The notes beneath the pieces are model-generated. The model worked only from the letters and a program-made list of their open reading frames with translations. It did not search any database and was not told the DNA's origin. This document shows positions 1-7,888 of a stretch of 64,000 nt of DNA, in pieces. The stretch covers positions 124,001-188,000 of the forward strand of contig MKVX01000005.1 of assembly GCA_001899255.1 (NCBI GenBank), read 5' to 3'. The position numbers and the translations under genes are program-made. Source of the DNA: Rhizobiales bacterium 62-47 (GTDB lineage: Bacteria; Pseudomonadota; Alphaproteobacteria; Rhizobiales; Xanthobacteraceae). Positions within the stretch are counted from its first letter, which is position 1. Each line of letters begins with the position of its first letter.

Positions 1-1636
1 GCTGAACTACATCGGAAAGCGCCTCAGCGTAGCGGCAGCCGATGTCTATAGCGTCGCGACGTTCTATGCGTTGTTCTCGACCAACATGCGGCCGAAGCGC
101 ATCGTCCATGTCTGCACCGACATCGCCTGCATGGCGCGCGGATCTAAGGAGGTCTGCGCCGATCTCGAGAAGCGGCTGGGCCCGGCCGGTGCCATGAGCG
201 GCTGGAAGCACAGTCCCTGCCTCGGCGTGTGCGAACGCGCGCCGGCCGCATTGGCGGTGGAAGCCGGCGACCCGCCCCACGAGCACCTGATCGGACCGGT
301 CACCGTCGATGAGGTCGTCCTCGCGCTCAATGACGGTCCCGAGGCACTGGCAGCCGAGGCGCCGCCAATCATGGCGGTGCCGCAGGCCGGCCAGGAGGGC
401 CTGATGTTGCTCAAGCGCGTCGGCCGGGTCGATCCGGAGAGCATCGACGACTACATCGCGGCAGACGGCTACGCCGGACTGCGGCGGGCATTCGAAATGG
501 AGCCCGGACAGGTCATCAGCGAGGTCAAGGACTCCCGGCTGATGGGCCGCGGCGGCGCCGCGTTCCCTACCGGCATCAAGTGGGAGAGTACCGCCAAGCA
601 GCCGGCGACGCCGCGCTACCTCGTCTGCAACGCCGACGAGAGCGAGCCCGGCACGTTCAAGGATCGCGCCATTCTCGAAGGCGACCCGTTCGCGCTGATC
701 GAGTCGATGACCATCGCCGGTTACGCCATTGGCGCCGAGCGCGGCTACATCTACCTGCGCGGCGAATATCCCCGCGCCTACCGCATGCTGCGCAACGCCA
801 TCGAGAAAGCGCGCGAACGCGGCTTCCTGGGTGAGAACATCCAGGGCAGCGGCTGCAGCTTCGAACTGGAGATCCGGCGCGGTGCCGGGGCCTACATCTG
901 CGGCGAGGAGACCGCGATCTTCAACTCGATCGAGGGCTATCGCGGCGAACCGCGCTCGAAACCGCCCTTCCCGTTCGAGTTCGGATTGTTCGGCAAGCCG
1001 ACCGTGGTGAATAACGTCGAGACTCTGTGCAACGTGCCGCTGATCGTGCAGATGGGCGGCGCCGAGTACGCCAAGATCGGGGCCGAGGGCTCCACCGGGC
1101 CGAAGCTGTTCTGCGTGTCGGGCAACCTCGCGCGCCCCGGCGTCTATGAAGTGCCGTTCGGCGTCACCTTGGGCGACGTGCTCGAATTGGCCGGCGGAGT
1201 TACGCCCGGCCGCACCCTGCAAGCGGTGTTGCTCGGCGGCGCGGCAGGCGGCTTCGTGCGCGCTGACGAACTCGACATCCCGCTCACTTTCGAGGGTGTC
1301 CGCGCCAACAACTCCACTCTGGGCTCCGGCGTGGTGCTGGCGTTCGACGACACCGTCGACCTGACCGGCGTTCTGCTGCGCATCGCCCGCTTCTTCCGCG
1401 ACGAATCCTGCGGCCAGTGCGTGCCTTGCCGAGTGGGCACGGTGCGCCAGGAAGAGGCGCTGCTGCGCATCGCGCACAACCGCCGCGACGCCGCGGCCAA
1501 GGGACGCGACGTCGGCCTGCTGCGCGATGTCGGCCGGGCAATGAAAGATGCCTCGATCTGTGGTCTCGGCCAGGCTGCCTGGAATGCCATCGAGTCGGCG
1601 ATCGACCGACTCGGTGTCCTGGAGGAAACCAAATGA
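1..1636 (+). CDS. NAD-dependent formate dehydrogenase beta subunit (NuoE-NuoF fusion), 5' partial
   Basis: The reading frame is open from base 2, so the true start lies before the window; 544 residues are visible. The first part is the end of a NuoE-like thioredoxin-fold domain holding a [2Fe-2S] cluster (VYSVATFYALFS, then Cys pairs in CTDIACMARGS and CLGVCERAP). The rest is a NuoF-type flavoprotein: SRLMGRGGAAFPTG binds FMN, YLVCNADESEPGTFKDR binds NADH, and ESCGQCVPCRVGT with a later ICGLGQ holds a [4Fe-4S] cluster. Such fusions are the diaphorase subunit of soluble NAD-dependent formate dehydrogenases, passing electrons from formate to NAD. The stop overlaps the next start (ATGA), so the two are co-translated. 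A bidirectional hydrogenase diaphorase is the main alternative, but the downstream Mo/4Fe-4S domain and nearby selB favour formate dehydrogenase. Confidence 0.85.
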   Translation, partial: LNYIGKRLSVAAADVYSVATFYALFSTNMRPKRIVHVCTDIACMARGSKEVCADLEKRLGPAGAMSGWKHSPCLGVCERAPAALAVEAGDPPHEHLIGPVTVDEVVLALNDGPEALAAEAPPIMAVPQAGQEGLMLLKRVGRVDPESIDDYIAADGYAGLRRAFEMEPGQVISEVKDSRLMGRGGAAFPTGIKWESTAKQPATPRYLVCNADESEPGTFKDRAILEGDPFALIESMTIAGYAIGAERGYIYLRGEYPRAYRMLRNAIEKARERGFLGENIQGSGCSFELEIRRGAGAYICGEETAIFNSIEGYRGEPRSKPPFPFEFGLFGKPTVVNNVETLCNVPLIVQMGGAEYAKIGAEGSTGPKLFCVSGNLARPGVYEVPFGVTLGDVLELAGGVTPGRTLQAVLLGGAAGGFVRADELDIPLTFEGVRANNSTLGSGVVLAFDDTVDLTGVLLRIARFFRDESCGQCVPCRVGTVRQEEALLRIAHNRRDAAAKGRDVGLLRDVGRAMKDASICGLGQAAWNAIESAIDRLGVLEETK

Positions 1637-2592
1637 ACGCACACGATCCCGGTGCTGCCGGCAGGATGAACAAATCCGTTCCGCTGGTCACGATCACCAT
1701 CGACGGCGAGGAGGTCAGCGTTCCGGACGGCAGCACCATCCTGACGGCCTGCAATGCAGCGGGGAAGGACACGCCGACGCTGTGCTACGGCGATACGCTT
1801 ACGCCCAAGAATGCCTGCCGCGTCTGCATGGTCGAGTTGAAAGGCTCGCGCGTCCTCGTGCCCTCCTGCTCCCGCAAGGTCCAGCCCGGCATGGAGGTCT
1901 TGACCGACAGCGAGCGGGTGCGGCACAGCCGGCGACTCGTTCTCGAGCTGCTCGGTTCATCGGTCGACTTGTCCACCACGCCGCGGATCGACGAGTGGAT
2001 GGCGCGCTACGACGCCGACCCGGACCGTTACGGCGAAAGGGCCGGCGAAAGTCTCAGGCGCGACGTTCACGAGCCGGGCGAGCACCACGCCGGAAACGGC
2101 AGCGTCGCGGCGACGATGAGTCAGCCGGTCAAGATCGACAACGACCTCTTCGTGCGCGACTACAGCAAGTGCATCCTTTGCTACAAGTGCGTCGATGCCT
2201 GCGGAGTCCAGTGGCAGAACAGCTTTGCGATCCAGATCGCGGGGCGTGGATTCGACTCCCAGATCTCCACCGAATTCGCCGCCGAGCTGCCGGACTCCGC
2301 GTGCGTCTTCTGCGGCAACTGTGTGGAAGTGTGTCCGACGGGAGCGTTGTCGTTCAAGTCCGAATACGACATGCGTGCCGACGGCACCTGGGACGAGTCG
2401 CAGCAGACCCAAACCACCACGATCTGCACCTATTGCGGTGTCGGCTGCAATCTGAACCTGCACGTCCAGGACAACAAGATCGTCAAGGTGACCGCGCCGC
2501 ACGATCACGACGTCAACCACGGCAACCTATGCATCAAGGGCAGGTTCGGCTTCCAGCACGTCCAGAACCGCACCGACGACGACAAGGACTGA
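1633..2592 (+). CDS. Iron-sulfur subunit equal to the N-terminal half of formate dehydrogenase alpha
   Basis: A protein of 319 residues. The ATG overlaps the upstream stop and has a strong ribosome site (GGAGG, 8 bases before). Domains in order: a NuoG-like [2Fe-2S] ferredoxin (about residues 20-95, with CRVCMVEL and VPSC); a two-cluster [4Fe-4S] module (about 170-240, YSKCILCYKCVDAC and CVFCGNCVEVCP); and the Mo/4Fe-4S entry domain of molybdopterin oxidoreductases (about 265-310, ICTYCGVGC then NLCIKG). In standard FdhA/FdsA the large molybdopterin domain follows directly, but here translation stops after GRFGFQHVQNR plus a short acidic tail. Either the catalytic chain is a separate protein encoded elsewhere, probably upstream of the window, or the gene is truncated. 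The tail looks like a natural end. Inferred role: electron transfer between the catalytic site and the NuoEF-type subunit. Confidence 0.8.
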   Translation: MNAHDPGAAGRMNKSVPLVTITIDGEEVSVPDGSTILTACNAAGKDTPTLCYGDTLTPKNACRVCMVELKGSRVLVPSCSRKVQPGMEVLTDSERVRHSRRLVLELLGSSVDLSTTPRIDEWMARYDADPDRYGERAGESLRRDVHEPGEHHAGNGSVAATMSQPVKIDNDLFVRDYSKCILCYKCVDACGVQWQNSFAIQIAGRGFDSQISTEFAAELPDSACVFCGNCVEVCPTGALSFKSEYDMRADGTWDESQQTQTTTICTYCGVGCNLNLHVQDNKIVKVTAPHDHDVNHGNLCIKGRFGFQHVQNRTDDDKD

Positions 2593-2672
2593 AGGCCTTC
2601 TTGTTTGGATATAAACGTTGTCGTCGTTGCGAGTGCGGCAGCCCACAGTCTGTTGTCCTGCCTCCATTCGAT

Positions 2673-4472
2673 TCACCGCACCACCTCGCGATGTTCGTCA
2701 TCGATCCGGCGCGTCAGGCCGCGTCCGTCCAGAAACTCCAGCAACGGGATCGCCACACGGCGGCTAGTCCCCAACGCCTGCCGTGCCTGACTGGTGGTGA
2801 ACGGCTGCGGCAGTTGCGCCAGCGCCTGGATCGCGAGCGCCGGCGCCGACGGCAGCAACACCACGCCTTCGCCAAGACGTAACACCCGCTGGGCGCGCTC
2901 GGCCGCGGCCAACTCGCGGGTCCCCAAACCGAGGGCCGCGAGATCGCCAGCCAGTGGCGCGAGGAAAGGATTCGCGAGCAGCCGCGCCTCGAGCTTGGCG
3001 ACCCCGGCCTCGGCGCGACCAAGATCGGCGCGAGCGCGCGGCAACCGGATGTAGCCACTGCGTTGCTCGAGGCCGGCATCCGCGACCAGCCGATCGATGA
3101 AGTGCGCCGCAGGCTGACCGAGGGCATCACGCACGGCGCCTTGCGAGACACCGGGCGTGAGCTGGTCGCGCTGGGCGTCGCTCTCCACCAGGCTTCGCAA
3201 TTGCCGTCGCCACGCATCATACGTGGACAGGTGAATCCACCAGCCGCCGAGTTGGCGCACCTCGGCGGGCGGTACGGCATCGCTGCCCACCAGACCGATC
3301 CGGCGCAAGTGATCCACCTCCACCGCGCCCCGTTCGGCCACCTTCGCGAGCACATCGCCTTCGGCCGGCATGGCAGCCAGCACCGCCGCGCGCCGGGTGC
3401 CCTCCCCGCGACGCAGCAGTTGCGGTGGATCCGGGTCCAGCACACCGACGCCGCCGAGCACGCGGTGACGCGCCGGATCGCGCAACAGCAGCCGATCGCC
3501 TACGATCAGCGGCAGCGGCCAGTCGAGCGTGATCCGCGCATGCCCGACATCGAAGACGCGCAGCCGAGCCGGCACGGCCACCGTTCCGATATGCACGGTG
3601 AGTTGTGCGGGCACCTCGTCGAGCGTGGCACCGCCGATGCGGCGCACATCGACGACCGAAGTCATGAGCCAGGCGCCCGGAGCGATCAGTGCTTGGCCGC
3701 GACGGACATCTCCCGCGGACACGCCGCGCAGGTTGACGGCGGCGCGGTTCATGGGGCGGAGAGCGTCGGCAGGCGCGTCCCGCGATTCCAGGCCGCGGAC
3801 GACGACCTCGCGCTGCTCCCGTCCCTCGCCGACAAGCGCGAGCCGGTCACCCTTGGTCAGCGTCCCGGCGACGAGTGTGCCGGTAGCGACCGTGCCTGCC
3901 CCCGACACGCTGAACGAGCGATCGATCCATAGCCGGAGCCGACCGTCCGCATCGGGCTCGGGCGCTTTGGCGAGGACGTCGTCGAGCACTTGCCTGAATT
4001 TGTCTAACCCGGTGCCCTCAAGAGCCGATACCGCGACCGCCGGCGCGTCGCGCAGACCGGTATGCGCGAACTCGCTGCGAGCGCGCGCGATGGTCGCCGC
4101 CACGAGGTCGGGCGCGCGATCGGCCTTCGTCACTACGATCAGGCCGTGGCGAATGCCGAGCGCTGCGATGGCATCGCGGTGATCGGTGGATTGCGCCGAC
4201 CATCCTTCATCGGCAGCCACTACGAAGCACACCACCGGCACCGTCGCCAGACCGGCCAGCGCGTTGCGGATGAATCGCCCGTGGCCGGGTACGTCGACGA
4301 AAGCGACCTCGCGACCGGAAGGCAAAGTCGTCCAGACGAAGCCGAGATCGATGGTGAGCCCGCGCCGGCGCTCTTCCTCCCAGCGGTCCGGCTCCATCCC
4401 GGTCAGCGCGCGGACCAGAGTGCTCTTGCCGTGATCGACGTGACCGGCCGTCGCAATGACGTGCGTCGTCAT
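2673..4472 (-). CDS. selB: Selenocysteine-specific elongation factor SelB
   Basis: A protein of 599 residues (E. coli SelB has 614) that brings Sec-tRNA to UGA codons marked by a SECIS hairpin. The start ATG gives MTTHVIATAGHVDHGKST; an in-frame ATG 72 bases earlier would add a basic stretch unlike the family. GTPase motifs are GHVDHGKST (P-loop), the switch region ERRRGLTIDLGF, DVPGHGRF and TKAD. Beta-barrel domains follow, and the C-terminal third (about 360-599) matches the winged-helix repeats that bind the SECIS RNA. The gene converges with the formate dehydrogenase pair, with 80 bases between the stops, and a tRNA-Sec-like sequence lies 52 bases before its start. No selA or selD is visible in the window. 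Confidence 0.93.
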   Translation of the reverse strand: MTTHVIATAGHVDHGKSTLVRALTGMEPDRWEEERRRGLTIDLGFVWTTLPSGREVAFVDVPGHGRFIRNALAGLATVPVVCFVVAADEGWSAQSTDHRDAIAALGIRHGLIVVTKADRAPDLVAATIARARSEFAHTGLRDAPAVAVSALEGTGLDKFRQVLDDVLAKAPEPDADGRLRLWIDRSFSVSGAGTVATGTLVAGTLTKGDRLALVGEGREQREVVVRGLESRDAPADALRPMNRAAVNLRGVSAGDVRRGQALIAPGAWLMTSVVDVRRIGGATLDEVPAQLTVHIGTVAVPARLRVFDVGHARITLDWPLPLIVGDRLLLRDPARHRVLGGVGVLDPDPPQLLRRGEGTRRAAVLAAMPAEGDVLAKVAERGAVEVDHLRRIGLVGSDAVPPAEVRQLGGWWIHLSTYDAWRRQLRSLVESDAQRDQLTPGVSQGAVRDALGQPAAHFIDRLVADAGLEQRSGYIRLPRARADLGRAEAGVAKLEARLLANPFLAPLAGDLAALGLGTRELAAAERAQRVLRLGEGVVLLPSAPALAIQALAQLPQPFTTSQARQALGTSRRVAIPLLEFLDGRGLTRRIDDEHREVVR

Positions 4473-4524
4473 CGCGCGTCGCGCGAGCCGCCGGCCATCC
4501 CGGCCTCTGCGGCGTTGTGGCGAT

Positions 4525-4620
4525 TGGCGGAGGCGAACAGGCATCGAAATCGCGCGGCCGGCTCATACGGATTCGCCGATCTTGAAGACCGGAACAATCG
4601 CCAGTGCTCCAAACGCCTCG
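4525..4620 (-). tRNA. selC: Selenocysteine tRNA-like gene (selC), anticodon TCA, possibly degenerate
   Basis: A 96-nt sequence on the minus strand just upstream of selB, close to the 95 nt of E. coli selC. It ends in an encoded GCCA. Acceptor: CGAGGCGT against TCGCCTCC gives six central pairs but mismatches at the first and eighth positions. GGAGCA and TGTTCC can form the six-pair D stem typical of tRNA-Sec. The anticodon arm CCGGT-CTTCAAG-ATCGG reads TCA. A long variable region follows. The T loop TTCGATG is present, but the 5' side of the T stem (GCGAT) does not pair with CCTGT, and the D and anticodon stems compete for two C residues. Position, length, anticodon and CCA end argue for selC; the broken T stem raises the chance of decay or an unusual fold. 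Confidence 0.55.
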
Positions 4621-4976
4621 AAGCGCTCTCGCGTCGCGCATTCATCTCGCCGAACGCTTTGACGCTGTAGCCAGACGATGCATGGCGCAACCCCTTTGCC
4701 GAAACCCGCCGCGCAAAGATCCGCTCATATCCGCAACGGGCTATATGGAGCGATATAACGAATTCTGAACACCAAAATGCCGCCTGCGGTCAAGCTTCGC
4801 ATCATCCGGATACCGGGTTCATATGTTACGGATGTTTGTCGATGGGAGTAGGAGCCGTTCCAGCGCTGGCGAGAGCCAGTTCCACGTTGAGAGAACGAGA
4901 ACTTCATTACCGGGCGTGATCCGGGAATCCATCTGTTCGAACCAACTCTTCTTGACGATGGACGCGCGCATCATGC
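4621..4976. other. Intergenic stretch with a decayed palindromic element
   Basis: No convincing gene was found. From about 4908 to 4970 the sequence (gggcgtgatccgggaatcc ... gatggacgcgcg) resembles, in degenerate form, the palindromic element at 31080-31157. It presumably holds the promoter of the tRNA-Sec-like gene/selB unit, but I could not define one. Confidence 0.3.
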
Positions 4977-5004
4977 AAAAGCCCCGGACGATGCCGGGGC
5001 TTTG
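4977..5004 (-). terminator. Rho-independent terminator of the outer-membrane protein gene
   Basis: A hairpin with arms GCCCCGG (4981-4987) and CCGGGGC (4994-5000) and a six-base loop, flanked by A and T runs that extend the stem and give a T-run on the minus strand. It lies 30 bases past the stop of the minus-strand beta-barrel gene. Confidence 0.8.
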
Positions 5005-5033
5005 CTTCTCGTGGGACCTCAAGAGCCCGCGTG

Positions 5034-5810
5034 TCAGAACTTGTAGTTCACGCCGATCTTGGCAATCGAGAGCTTGTTCTTGAAGTCGACGTTGGCAGTC
5101 GCGGTGCCCGCACCGCCAAGGCCGCCAGCAAGAGCGGTGAGGTCGAGAGCGGAGCTCTTGGTGCCGAATTCCATATAGTTGTATTCGATGAATGCCGTCC
5201 AGTTCGGAGCGAACGCGTATTCAGCGCCGAAACCGATCAGCCAGCCCAGTGCCGTATTTTCGGTGCTCGACGTGGTGCTCCCGCCAAGAGCGCCAAGACC
5301 GCCTCCAAGACCCGCTACCGGAATGGTCACGCTATGGGTCGTATTCATCCACGCCGCACCGCCCTTAGCGTAGATAAGCGTCTTGTCGGCAACAACGCCA
5401 CCGAGCCGGCCCGACACTGTTGCCAACCAATCGCTCTTCGCCGTGCACGAAAGGGCAATGATGCAAGGCGTGGTGCCTTTGACATCAAGTCCTGCGATGT
5501 CGGCCTGCAAGCCAAGGACCGCCGCTCCGACCTGATAGTTGTAGCCGATCTGGGCGCCTCCGAGAAAACCGCTTCGGGAATTCTGTGCGATCGGAAAGCC
5601 GAAGGGGATCGCGCCAACGCCGACGACGGCAATCGAGTTGAGACTGGATTCTGTCGTTCCCCACCCGGCGCCGACGTTGCCGCCGATGTAGAAGCCGTTC
5701 CAGCTCCAGTTGGGCGCGACATGCGGGGCCTTGAAGGCCAGATCAGCGGCAAAACTGGCGGTGGTACCGGCAATCAGAAGGGCGGCAGCAGCCATAAGTG
5801 TGTTTTTCAT
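5034..5810 (-). CDS. Outer-membrane beta-barrel protein (Omp25/31, porin-like family)
   Basis: A protein of 258 residues starting at MKNTLMAAAALLIAG, with a signal peptide cut after about residue 22 (ASFAAD); an in-frame ATG six codons earlier is less likely. The mature protein starts with WSWNGFYIGGNVGAGWG, a hallmark of the Omp25/31 group of rhizobial surface proteins, and has alternating strands rich in Gly and aromatic residues (GFLGGAQIGYNYQ, GWLIGFGAEYAF, WTAFIEYNYMEFG). It ends in KIGVNYKF, the terminal Phe recognised by the BAM machinery. It is a single-gene unit with its own terminator. The exact function of these small barrels is generally unclear; many are abundant structural outer-membrane proteins. 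Confidence 0.88.
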   Translation of the reverse strand: MKNTLMAAAALLIAGTTASFAADLAFKAPHVAPNWSWNGFYIGGNVGAGWGTTESSLNSIAVVGVGAIPFGFPIAQNSRSGFLGGAQIGYNYQVGAAVLGLQADIAGLDVKGTTPCIIALSCTAKSDWLATVSGRLGGVVADKTLIYAKGGAAWMNTTHSVTIPVAGLGGGLGALGGSTTSSTENTALGWLIGFGAEYAFAPNWTAFIEYNYMEFGTKSSALDLTALAGGLGGAGTATANVDFKNKLSIAKIGVNYKF

Positions 5811-6026
5811 AATGGATTCCCCAATCAAGTTGTGAAGCGAACGAAATACTCGCCACTTTGCCGCACTGGCTTATTGGAGTTCCCGATCGGGAACTATAGC
5901 AGGAACATCACACCTGCTACGATTCGACGCGAGGCACGGCATGGTTAATTTTCGGTTGCCGCTCCCCGCCAGGGGCGCGTCTGCGGTCTCCCTCACGGAG
6001 GCTCGGGCGCGATCGGGCGCCGGTCG

Positions 6027-6632
6027 CTATCGCTTGATCTGCTGGATGAGAGCCTCGATCTCCCGATTGCCGGGCATTAGGCGAGAGAGCCGTTCGGCGT
6101 ATTCCAGGGCAGATACGGAATCTCCCTTTTCGCGACTCAATGCGAGTGCGGCAGACAGCATTTCGCGATTGTTGGGGTGGAGCTGCAAACCATTCCTAAG
6201 GACAGCAAGCGCGTCATCGCGGCGGCCGGAGGAGTGCAGAGCCACGGCATAGACATAAGCGTAGCGCGCCTGGCCGGGATCCAATGACGCAGCCTGCCGC
6301 AGCTCATCGAGCGCCGCGTCATTGCGCTTCAGCCGAACGAGCGTTAGGCCGAGAGCCTGGTGGAGTGAGGCGTTTTCAGCCGACGCGGAGAGCGCCTCGC
6401 GCAAGGACTGCTCGCCGTCTCCATCACGTCCGAACTGCCGATACAGGTCCGAGAGATTGATGGCCGCGGCTGCAAACGAGGCATCGAGCCTGAGGGCGGC
6501 ACGATATTCGGCTTCGGCCTCGGCGGTCCTCGCCTGTCTCGATCGCTCTCGGGGATGCCGTGGATGAACCGCAATCGGTCGATCGATGGCGTCGCAGGAA
6601 GCAACCGGACGACAGTTTGCATCTGACATCAT
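6027..6632 (-). CDS. Tetratricopeptide repeat protein, probably the C-terminal piece of a larger ancestor
   Basis: A protein of 201 residues, almost all TPR helices: AEAEYRAALRLD, AINLSDLYRQFGRDGDGEQS, LHQALGLTLVRLKRNDAALD, YAYVYAVALHSSGRRDDALA, EYAERLSRLMPGN. About five repeats are seen. The first 35 residues are basic and unlike a signal peptide or a TPR. From memory of the family, the repeats resemble the C-terminal end of long multiheme cytochrome/TPR proteins, but no CXXCH heme motif is present here. I therefore suspect a truncated copy with a chance N-terminus. It lies 16 bases after the frameshifted gene and could be cotranscribed with it. Confidence 0.6.
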   Translation of the reverse strand: MMSDANCRPVASCDAIDRPIAVHPRHPRERSRQARTAEAEAEYRAALRLDASFAAAAINLSDLYRQFGRDGDGEQSLREALSASAENASLHQALGLTLVRLKRNDAALDELRQAASLDPGQARYAYVYAVALHSSGRRDDALAVLRNGLQLHPNNREMLSAALALSREKGDSVSALEYAERLSRLMPGNREIEALIQQIKR

Positions 6633-6648
6633 CTCTCTGCAAATGGGC

Positions 6649-6926
6649 TCACTTGAGCGGCGTCACCTTGGCAGCCATATCGGGCGCGCGGCTGACCGAA
6701 TAACTCGCATTGCTGCATTTCAGGATCCAAACCGCGCGATCCGGCTTGGATCGCCTGGAATCCCTGGTTGCGGCAAGCGGCTTGTCGCACACGAAGCCCT
6801 GCATGCGAATCTGTGCAGCAAGCATGTCCTGGGGGGGGTTTCCACGTTCGACGTTTGCGCCTCCGCCGACAGACAGGTGCCGAGGATTGCAACGGCCGCG
6901 GTCAACAAGACTGTCTGCTTGCACAT
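6649..6926 (-). pseudogene. Small exported protein broken by a frameshift at an eight-G run
   Basis: From ATG at 6926 the frame gives a clear signal peptide (MCKQTVLLTAAVAILGTCL, then SAEAQ) and runs out of sense after NVETPP. A second frame resumes with PPQDMLAAQIRMQGFVCDKP and goes on to VWILKCSNASYSVSRAPDM and a natural end at 6649. The switch falls at a homopolymer of eight G (plus strand 6831-6838). The mature part has two Cys (FVCDKP, LKCSN) that may form a disulfide and looks like a small periplasmic protein known in Bradyrhizobium-type genomes; its function is unknown. The break may be real, or an indel error in the sequence. Confidence 0.6.
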
Positions 6927-6951
6927 CGATGCGTCCTCCTTCCGACCAACA

Positions 6952-7584
6952 TCAAGCGCGCCAGAATCGATCCAGAATGACGGTGCGCGCCCAGGACATC
7001 GCACGATCTTTCAAGTTGATTCCGGACCCTGCGCGTCCCGATCTCGAATGCGCGCCATCAGTCTCAGCAGTGAAGATCTTGCGGGCTTCTATCGCCCTCC
7101 AAATCAGGGGATGCCGACCTCGGAACGCCTCTCGAACCTCCTCGTGAAGGCATCCGAGCTGAATTTCCGGTGGGTTGCTGAACACTTCCGGCAATCTGGA
7201 TGAAAGCCCCCGATCGACCAGAATGTCCCATCTCGAGTAGCCGCCCATGACCGGCGAGCGCAACCCGGATATGACCCGCCCGACCCTGCTCTCGCGAATC
7301 GCGTAAGCGCACATCGCGCAAGGTTCGACGGTAGAATAGAGCGTACAGTCATCAAGACTGGTCGTGTTCAGCGTTCTTTGCGCTTCCGACAAAGCCACCA
7401 TTTCAGCGTGCCTTGTCACATCGCCATCACATCTCACTCTGTTGTGAGCTTCGCAGACGAACTGGCCGCGCCGGCTGATGACGGCGGCGAAGGGATACTC
7501 TCCCCTCGCCACTCCGGAACGGGCCAGAGACACGCAACGCTCCATGAAGGCGATATCGGGCGTATCGAACTCTTGTATCGTCAT
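6952..7584 (-). CDS. Nucleoside/cytidine deaminase-family zinc enzyme
   Basis: A protein of 210 residues with the cytidine deaminase fold signatures: TRHAEMVAL, where the His binds zinc and the Glu is the proton shuttle, and TVEPCAMCAYAI, whose two Cys complete the zinc site. The body (about residues 8-155) matches the nucleoside deaminase group that includes guanine deaminase and tRNA-adenosine deaminase. A C-terminal tail of about 50 residues (after HPLIWRAIEARK) is not part of the domain. The substrate cannot be told; the genomic setting is no help. It lies 25 bases upstream of the frameshifted exported protein on the same strand. Confidence 0.85.
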   Translation of the reverse strand: MTIQEFDTPDIAFMERCVSLARSGVARGEYPFAAVISRRGQFVCEAHNRVRCDGDVTRHAEMVALSEAQRTLNTTSLDDCTLYSTVEPCAMCAYAIRESRVGRVISGLRSPVMGGYSRWDILVDRGLSSRLPEVFSNPPEIQLGCLHEEVREAFRGRHPLIWRAIEARKIFTAETDGAHSRSGRAGSGINLKDRAMSWARTVILDRFWRA

Positions 7585-7615
7585 CGCAAGTCAGCGGCCC
7601 CTCAGCTACGGCAGC

Positions 7616-7740
7616 TCAGCTGCCACGAATACGTTGAACTGGCGGGATTTCCGCGCTCCCCTCCATCATGACGAACGGAAAGCCGCAGGTGTAAGCCTTA
7701 AGCAGGGCGGCGCGGCGCGTAAGTCGATCTGAAAAGATTG
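7616..7740 (-). pseudogene. Possible remnant of a DUF1254-type gene
   Basis: A short minus-strand frame reads RRAALLKAYTCGFPFVMMEG, similar to the opening of DUF1254 proteins (AYxYGYPLVxM), then quickly ends. No matching continuation was seen nearby. If right, it is a fragment left from a lost gene. The rest of 7585-7888 shows nothing I can call. Confidence 0.22.
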
Positions 7741-7888
7741 CAGACGGCATCTGCGACATCCTTCCGTTTGGAAGCTCCGCTTCCGTGTGCAAGGAGCAAC
7801 TCGCGACCCCGGACCGCGCTGAGGCACTCATCTTCATCGACTTCCCGGAAGGGGCAATAAGAGTCCCTTCCGGCTGTCTGCAACGAAT

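Noticed and set aside
2590-2592. TGA at the end of the iron-sulfur subunit read as selenocysteine
   Set aside because: The downstream frame is low-quality sequence antisense to selB, with no molybdopterin motifs and no clear SECIS hairpin after the TGA.
5031-5948. Plus-strand frame of 305 codons over the beta-barrel gene
   Set aside because: The opposite strand has a signal peptide, Omp25/31 motifs and a terminal Phe; the plus frame has none.
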